Below, in pieces: positions 56,733 through 64,000 of a stretch of 64,000 nucleotides of DNA; within the stretch, counting starts at the first letter, position 1; each line of letters begins with the position of its first letter. The DNA lies in assembly GCA_946811185.2 (NCBI GenBank), contig OX328109.1, positions 29,930,129 to 29,994,128 of the forward strand, read 5' to 3'. Under the pieces are notes generated by a model. That model worked only from the letters and a program-made list of their open reading frames with translations. It was not told the origin of the DNA and ran no database searches. The DNA is from Hippopus hippopus. Lineage: Eukaryota > Mollusca > Bivalvia > Cardiida > Cardiidae. Made by a program: the position numbers and the translations under genes.

Positions 56733-56890
56733 ACCCTTAACCTGCTAAATAAGTTATTTGAAACACCCAAGCTGATTGTAAACACCCAAATTTTGTTATT
56801 TCAATTTTTTTAATATCTCCTTATGGGACAGTAAAGATCCTAGATCAGACTGTACATTCTGTATTTCAATCAATATGAGTATTAATTGCA
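56733..56890 (+). repeat. Family D fragment
   Basis: It starts TGAACCCTTAACCTGCTAAA and includes GGACAGTAAAGATCCTAGAT. The right end is lost. Confidence 0.55.
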
Positions 56891-57137
56891 GTACCGTTTT
56901 TTGAAGGCTAATGATATTTTGTACTTAGAAAGAGTGAGAGAGGGAGATGGTGGGGAAAGTAATGTTACAGGTGTGATTCTAGTTTTATGAAATGCTTTGA
57001 AGCTCATCGAGATATTATATGGAAAGGCATATGGGGGTGTGATATTTTTGCTTTAAGCTTAGGGTGTAAACACATACGAAAGAATATGTGGTTTAAGTTA
57101 CGATGGATACTTTACTTTTTTTTTTGAAGTGATATTT

Positions 57138-57138
<1 letters not shown>

Positions 57139-57185
<47 letters not shown>
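57139..57185. repeat. (GA)n microsatellite
   Basis: A nearly pure GAGAGA tract with one ACAGA interruption. Confidence 0.95.
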
Positions 57186-57191
<6 letters not shown>

Positions 57192-57889
57192 TTAGTTTCA
57201 GGCAATAGAGAGCAGTCAATAAGTCTATAGTTTTAAGGTCTGATACAACGTGGGAACTATGCATATTTTTTGGAAGAATGAATTACATTCCCTTTTGTAA
57301 ATATATATTTTTAAAGCTCAAAAAAAAAAAAAAAAAAAATGAAGATGTGGGAAGCATAGAGATATATACGCAATACCGGAGAGAAGTGCAAAAAGTATAA
57401 GGATGACAATACTTTGCTTAAGAATGTTCTCAAAATCAATTCAAGATAAAAGGTAAGTGTGGAGTAGAGGAATTTTTCTATACAACTATTTTGACTGCAG
57501 GGGTTGCAGGCCAGTGAAAGATAAATAAGTAATTATTTTTGAAAGAAATAGTTTCTGTCCTTCCTGACGTGTGTCGGATTGTATCATTACTGATGCAGTT
57601 AAGGTGGTCCTATGGAAGACAAAGATTCTTGTCATACACAGGTAAGAGCACATGATTGTTGCCTAGAAAATGTATGAGGTAGTTACATTTTTGTCACAGG
57701 TCAACTGCCATGAAAAATCAAGCATAAAGATCAGAGCCATCTTATTTCGATTGATGCAACAATTATCCATGGTCTACAAGAACGATATTAACTACTACAG
57801 TTCTATTGCACTACCCGATCTTGGGGCACCAAATGACCTTAACTCTGCATCAACTGTCAGGAATGTATCTTGGTCGTTGCAGTGACATT

Positions 57890-58660
57890 TGGAGCACTAG
57901 TTTTTTTATCATCTGACCATAGAGGTGTGACCTTTACCTTTGAGTATGGTTTATGAAACCCCCGCTTTGCACATCGTCTCATCAAGGTGAACTCTTGTGC
58001 GTTATATTTAAAAAAAATCAGGCCAGGGATCCAAGAGATGCTGAGCTGACAGGATTACCCAGCATCTGATCATAACTCCCCTTCTCTGCTGTGACATTGA
58101 TTTTGGTGCTTGGCATCTGAAACCTCCAGTTTGCACATGGTCACATTAGGATGCACAGAGGTTCAAGAGGAATTCAGTAAACACTATTTTAAGCATTTGA
58201 GGCTGGACCCTTGCTGTGACCCTGACCTTGGAGCCTGGCATCTGAAACCTTAACTCTCCACATCATGACCAGGGTATTAAGAGATACGGAGCTGACACGA
58301 TTTATGAGCATCTGACCACTGACACTCCCCACTGTGACCTTTATCTTGGAGCTTTGCATTCAAAATCTCCGCTTTGCACATCTCATCAAGGGTAACACCT
58401 GAGTGAAATATTACAAAAATCAGTTCAGGGAATGAAGAGATTTGGAGCCAACACAATGAGAATCTGACCTTTAACCACCCTCTTTTACCTTGGAGCTTTG
58501 CGTCTGAAACATCCGCTCTGCACATCGTTACATCAATACACTCAAGTGTTAATAAGCAGACACAATTTATGAATATCTGACCCCTGCTGAGTCCTTGACC
58601 TTGGAGAATGAAAACATCTACTCTGCATATCGTTTTGTGTGATAAAAAAAAAAGAAAACA
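57890..58660. repeat. Tandem array of about 110-160 bp units ('tgaccttggagc')
   Basis: About six units. Each has TGTGACCTTGACCTTGGAGC-like, GCATCTGAAACCTCCGC, TTTGCACATCGTCACATCAA and a GAGCTGACAGGATT segment. Divergence between units is considerable. Confidence 0.8.
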
Positions 58661-58736
58661 GATCAAGTGTTCGGGAGATGTGAATCGGAGGAAAAGGTGT
58701 TACAGACGGACAATCGCAAAAAAGCCGACCCTGACA

Positions 58737-58762
58737 TCCCCTCACTCACTCACACACAAACA

Positions 58763-58801
<39 letters not shown>

Positions 58802-61800
58802 ACTCACTCACTCACTCACTCACCCAACCCACTCGTCCATTTACCAACTCACTCACCCACGCACCCACCAACTAACTCACTCATCCACCCAACCAAGCAC
58901 TCACACACTCACTCACTCATTCACTCACTCACTTACCCAACCACCCACCGACCCAATTACTCACCCACACAACCACCCACCAACTCGCTTCCTCACTCAC
59001 TCCCTCCATCCCTCCCTCCCTCACTCACTCACTTTCTCACCCAACCACCCACCTACCCTTCACTCACACACTCACCTACCCCCAACCAACCACTGACTGA
59101 CTCACTCACTCACTCACTCATTCACTCACTTACCCAACCACCCACTCACTGACTCACTAATTCATCCTATAAATCATTCAATCAATCAATCATTTATGCA
59201 ATTATTTAAACACCTATCCACATTCTCTCTCACTGGCTTATTTTCTCAGTCACTATCTCACTCAGTCTCTTGTGTACCGAACCATCCTATCAAACCATCA
59301 AGCCACTCACATACTGAATTACCCACTCACTCATCACTTCTTTACTCACTTATACACATAATTATTTTTGCACCCACTCATTTACTAATTCACTCATTCT
59401 TGTATTCACTCATTCACCCTCTCATAATTTCATTTACCTTTTTACCAAGCCACCAACTCAGTTATTTCTTCACTGTCTCACTCATTTGCTCACCCACTCA
59501 AGCTTTTTATTCGTTCACTAATTACCCACCCAGTCCATCCCTTTCTAATTCACTCATTCACCCAACCACCAACTCACTCACTCATTCACTCCCTCACTCA
59601 CTAACTTACTCACTCATCAATCAATCAATCAATCAATCATCCACATACTCTCACTCGCTCATTCACTCAGTCACCAACTCACTCAATCTCTTGATTACCC
59701 AGTGAACCGATCCAACCATTAAGCCAATCACACATTGATTTACCCACCCACTCATCACTTCGTTACTCACTCATACAATTTTTTTTCACTCATTCATTTA
59801 CTAATTCACTCATTCTTGTATTCACTCATTCATCCTCTCATAATTTCATTTACCTTTTTACCAAGCCACCCACTCAATTATTTCTTCACTGTCTCACTCA
59901 TTTGCTCACCCACTCAAGCAATGTCATTCATTTGTTAACTTGCCAACCTAGTCCCTCTTCCTTATTCACTCACTCTATCAGTCATGCATTCATTCATTAG
60001 CTTCCTCACTGATTTACTCACCCAACCCTTATTCAACCAATCACTCAACCACTCTCATCCCTTATTCATCCACTTACTCTCTCATTCACTGGCCCATTCC
60101 TTGTTCAACCACTCACTCATCCACTATCTCAGTCTCTTATTTACCCATATAAATATTTGTTCACTCAGCCACTCGTACATTCCCTCCCTTATTCACTCTG
60201 CCAACAACTTACCCATTTACACACTCAACCATTCACCCGTTCAATCATTCACCCACTCACTTTTTTCCTCATTCACTCATTACACCATTCACCAACACAC
60301 TCTCAACCACTTTTTACTTCTTCACCAACCGACTCACCAAATCGTTTCTTCATTGACTGACTTAATTTATCGAATTACACAATCATTCATCCACACACTC
60401 ACCAAATGATTTTATCAACCATTTAGTCACTCTTTCACTCACTTATTCATTCAACTATACACCCACAGATTTTATCAACCATTTATTCACTCTGTCACTC
60501 ATCTAGTCATTCAACCATACACTCACACTCAACAAGTCACTTAACCACTCCCTATTTTACTATCACTCACTCTGTCTCTCTTTGTCTCTGTCTCTCTCTT
60601 TCCTTTTAATCGCTTTTTCACCCGCTATTTACTTCATTCAACCACTTCCTTACTCAAATATTCACCCACTCAACCAGGTAATCACTCACTCATCCATTTA
60701 CTAACACCCTCATTTGCTGAATCACTCATTTAACAATTCACTCACCCACGCATTCAGTTATTCAATTTTAACTACTCACTCATTCACCGACTCACTCATT
60801 CAATCACTGATTCAATTATTAACTTACTGACACACTCACTAACCAATTAAATCAATGACTTTATATACTTGTATATATGTATCTCTGGCTTCGTAGCTGT
60901 CGCCATCTCTGTATCTGTCTGTCTGTCTGTCTGTCTGTCTGCCCGCCTGCCTGTCTGTCTGTCTGTCTCTCTTTCTGACTGTCTCATTTACTCACTTTCC
61001 CACCCACTCAAGCACCAACCAATTTGCCCACTTATCTAGTTTGTCATTGACGTACCATTTACTTATCCTGTTTACCATCCACTCAGACATATTTTCACTG
61101 ACTACTCACCTGACCAATCATTCATTTACTCACTCACTACTGCTATTATTTCTCCATTCACTTACTCACTAAACTAATCATTCACTCATTCTGTTTTTCA
61201 ATCTCTCAACCACTTTTCCACTTTCTTACTTGTTTATGTATTTACTAACTCCATTTTATCTCTAAAAATCTTTCTATTTGTTTCTTTCTGTTTCTCTTCC
61301 TGTCTCTGTTTCACTCCTTGTCTCTGTCTGTCTGTTTGTCTTGCGCGCATTTTACTCTCAGACACGCACACACACATAACCCACCACACACACACTCTCT
61401 CAGTTGCTCGCATACTCAATCTCTCGCTCATTACTGTATTCACCCACTTACCCACTCAATCACTTAACCATTGGCCCACTCATCCACTATTTCATTTACT
61501 TACTCAACCATTTGCTCATCCACTCACTTCCTCATTAAACAACTCAACCTTTTACTTACTTACTAGCCTATTTTCCAACTCACGCATTTACCTTCATAGT
61601 CACGCATTTACACTCATTTGCTGACTCCCAATTTCCTAACTCACACAACCACTCACCCATTTATTTGCTCATTCAACTTTTTTCAATCACTCCCTTACTT
61701 GTTTTCCTAACTCACTCACTCATATACTTACTGACTCACTCATCCATCTATTTGCTCATCTACTCACTCAGTCCCTCAGACACTTACTGACTCATTTTTC

Positions 61801-63340
61801 ACTCCGCTAACCACTTCATCACTTAACCACTTACTGACTCACTCATCCATCTATTTGCTTATCTACTCACTCAGTCCCTCAGACACTTACTCACTCATTT
61901 TTCACGCCGTTAACCACTTCACCACTTACTAACTTGTTTATGCATTTTCTTAACCTTTTCCAATCACTCATTCACTCACTCATTCACTCATTCACTTTTC
62001 ATTCCATCATCCACTTCACCACTTACTATCTTGTTTACATATTTTTTTTAACCTATTCCAATCACTCATGCACTCACTCACTCACTCACTTACTGACTCA
62101 CCTGGTAATAACCTGTTTTACCTATTAATTTACAATCCACTCATACAATTATATACTCAACAAACACTCCATCTCTAATTCACTCGCCCACTCATGCATT
62201 CCCCAATGCTCTATTCAAACACTCACTTATTAAAACACCTAACTTTCTAACTGCCAACTACTTTACTCATCCCCTTTTTCCAACCGCCCACATACTTTCA
62301 TGCTCTGTCTCCATTCTCGCTCCCTTTCTCTCTGTCTGTCTGTCTGTCTCTATGTTTGCCTTTGTTTGTTTGTTTCTTTCTTTCTTTCTTCTGTCTTTCC
62401 TTCTTTCTGGCTGCCTCTGTCTGTCTCTCTCTGTGGCTCTGTCTCTGTCTTTCTTTCTCTCTCTCGCTGTCGCCCTACATATCTCTCGTTTACTTTCTCT
62501 TTTCATTCCTAAATCTCTCTCTCTCCGTATGTTTCCCTTCCATTCATTCTTTATTCCTTTCTTTCTCTTTTTCCTTCTTTCTTCCATTTTCCCGTTATTT
62601 CTTTCTTTGTATGTCTTTTCTTTCTCTCTTTCTTTCTCTCTTCCTTTCTCTCTTTCTTACTTTTCCCTTCCTTTCTACCTTCCTTCCCCTCTCCTTCCTA
62701 CATTTCCCTTTTTTTCTTACATTTGTCTTTTTTCCCCTTTTTTAGCTTTCTATCTACCTCCCTCTTTCTCTTTCTCCCTGTCTGACTTTCTTTTCTCTCT
62801 CTGGCTGTCTGTGTCTCTCTGTCTCTGTCTCTCTCTCTCTGTCTCTCTGTCTCTCTCTCTCTCTGTCAATCACACACTCACTTACGAACTCATTCATCAC
62901 TGTAATCAATCACTCACACACGCATGCAGTAACTCGTTTTATCTATTTGCCAACCTAATAATTCATCAGCATAATCACTGACCACATTCTCCAATGCTAT
63001 TCATTCGAACAAACATTGATTCATTTGATTCATTCACTTCACTCACTAATTCACCCACTCCCTTACAAACCCATTCCCTCATTTAACAACCAAACATTCT
63101 TGCACACTTTCTCTTTTTCACTCTGTCACACTATCTGTCTTTTTATTTTTTGTCTTTGTCTGTCTGTCTGTCTGTCTTTCTGTTTGTCTGTCTATCTATT
63201 TACCTATCTATATATTTATCTATCTTTTTCTTTTCTGTCTCTCTTTGTCACTGTCTGTCTCCCTGTCTCTCTTTCTCATCTATATCTATCTATCTCTTGC
63301 TCTTTCACCATCTGTCTCTGTCTGTCATCTCTCATCTCTT

Positions 63341-63377
<37 letters not shown>

Positions 63378-63619
63378 CACTCTTCCCCCTTTCTCTCACT
63401 CTCTTTTTCTCTTTCTCCTTCTATCTTTCTCTCACTGTCATAATATCCTCTCTCTTTGTCTGTCCATTTCTGAGTCTTTCTCTCTGTCGTGGTCTCTCTC
63501 TCTTCCTCCCTATCTTTGTCTCTCTCTTTCTATCTCTACCTTTACACCTGTCTACCCACTTACTGTGTCGCTGCCGCCGTCTCTGTCTCTAATTGCCTCC
63601 CCCCCCCCTCTCTCTCCCT

Positions 63620-63653
<34 letters not shown>

Positions 63654-64000
63654 CACATTCTTTCAGTTACTCGCTTATAATCTCATTCATTACTGCATTC
63701 ATCTACTTTTCCTCCCACAGTTTCACTTGCCCACTCACCCACTTATTCATTTACTCACACACTCGACAACTCACTTATCCACTCATTCCCTTATCACATT
63801 CAACCTGTTACTCATTTATCTATTCACCAATTACTTACTCATGCGTTTACTCTCTTACTCACTCATTCACCTATTCACTCACTCCTCCAGACACTCAACT
63901 ACTAATTCCCATTTTAGTTATTTACTCAACCATTCACTAATCCCCTCATTCAACCTCGTCTTACCTCTCCCTTACTAATCTACCTATCATCAACCAACTC
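58737..64000. repeat. Giant degenerate ACTC / CT-rich simple repeat, continues past the window
   Basis: The + strand is C/T/A with very little G. ACTCACTCATTCACTC-like repeats fill most of 58737-62300, 62870-63110 and 63660-64000. CT/CTTT/TCTG tracts fill 62300-62865 and 63120-63655, and (TCTG)n lies at about 60915-60968. Internal duplications include about 59310-59510 versus 59735-59920. The long open frames (Ser/His/Thr/Leu-rich) follow from the repeat periodicity and are not genes. Confidence 0.9.

Noticed and set aside
57670..57885. 71-codon open frame (MYEVVTFLSQVNCHEKSS...)
   Set aside because: An acceptor-like TTGTCACAG precedes part of it, but no partner exon, family or poly(A) signal was found, and it borders a tandem array. 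Left uncalled, though it is the best of the rejected frames.
58737..59160. CRISPR-like regular repeats
   Set aside because: The units are tetranucleotide-based without unique spacers, and the window is eukaryotic.
58608..60409. Long open frames of 140-170 codons rich in Thr, His, Ser and Leu
   Set aside because: They are translations of the ACTC-type simple repeat. Overlapping frames on the same strand are open at once, which reflects repeat periodicity and not coding.
62352..62981. Multi-pass membrane protein (Phe/Leu/Ser-rich frame)
   Set aside because: The apparent hydrophobicity is a direct consequence of CTTT/TCTC repeats and not of membrane segments.
62267..63978. Open frames up to 320 codons of Ser/Leu/Phe, plus a Lys/Arg/Glu-rich frame on the opposite strand
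   Set aside because: The CT-rich tract reads as Ser/Leu/Phe on one strand and Arg/Glu/Lys on the other. No domain, splice site or start context supports a gene.

Overview
This is an AT-rich metazoan nuclear window dominated by repeats. There are no dense ORFs, no ribosome binding sites and no operons. The genes are split into short exons with GT-AG splice sites. The mix of tRNA-derived SINEs, TTAA-flanked miniature elements, elements with (GTCC)n near one end and very long degenerate simple repeats resembles a bivalve mollusc, probably a heterodont such as a venerid, myid or dreissenid. That placement is inference from repeat style; no species can be named from the sequence alone.

Genes. The one gene recognised with confidence is the 3' part of LENG1 (leukocyte receptor cluster member 1 homolog) on the + strand, as three phase-consistent exons at 808-862, 2507-2609 and 5049-5321; its 5' exons lie off the left edge. 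Weaker gene evidence: a frameshifted coding remnant on the - strand (7821-8751); a terminal exon with a poly(A) signal (24661-24776, +); a phase-matched exon pair (27138-27250 and 27351-27594, +); a possible start exon and terminal exon on the - strand (34824-34894 and 33114-33225); and an isolated candidate exon (38162-38345, +). None of these weaker candidates was assigned to a family.

Layout. 1-5.3 kb is LENG1 with repeat-filled introns. 5.3-17 kb is intergenic repeats plus the remnant gene. 17-28.5 kb has a promoter-like stretch, candidate + strand exons and the densest run of miniature elements. 29.8-32.4 kb is a 2.5 kb element with pogo/Tigger-like ends. 33-38 kb holds the - strand candidate gene and two Helitron/Helentron-like insertions. 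38-48 kb is SINEs, miniature elements, a degenerate GTAGTTGAC array and a second pogo-like element (43.4-44.6 kb). 48-56.5 kb is an old minisatellite field with a large internal duplication and a third Helentron-like insertion. 57-58.7 kb holds a GA tract and a tandem array of about 120-160 bp units. 58.7 kb to the end is a giant G-poor degenerate ACTC/CT repeat whose open frames are not genes.

Repeat families, named here for convenience. A: TTAA-flanked piggyBac-like miniature element of about 220-235 bp with a palindromic core, about 35 copies or fragments. B: about 250 bp element with TIRs starting TGAGCCATGCTCTGTGAAAA, eight copies. C: one related foldback element at 9.4 kb. D: TTAA-flanked element of about 190 bp with a CAGTCTGATCTTG hairpin. 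G: element starting AAAGGCCCAG. S: tRNA-derived SINEs. HL: Helentron-like elements.

I found no coherent multi-gene system. The most interesting material is the repeat biology: a perfect 49-nt palindrome at the centre of family A, the Helentron-like elements with a natural near-empty site, and the higher-order duplicated minisatellite field.
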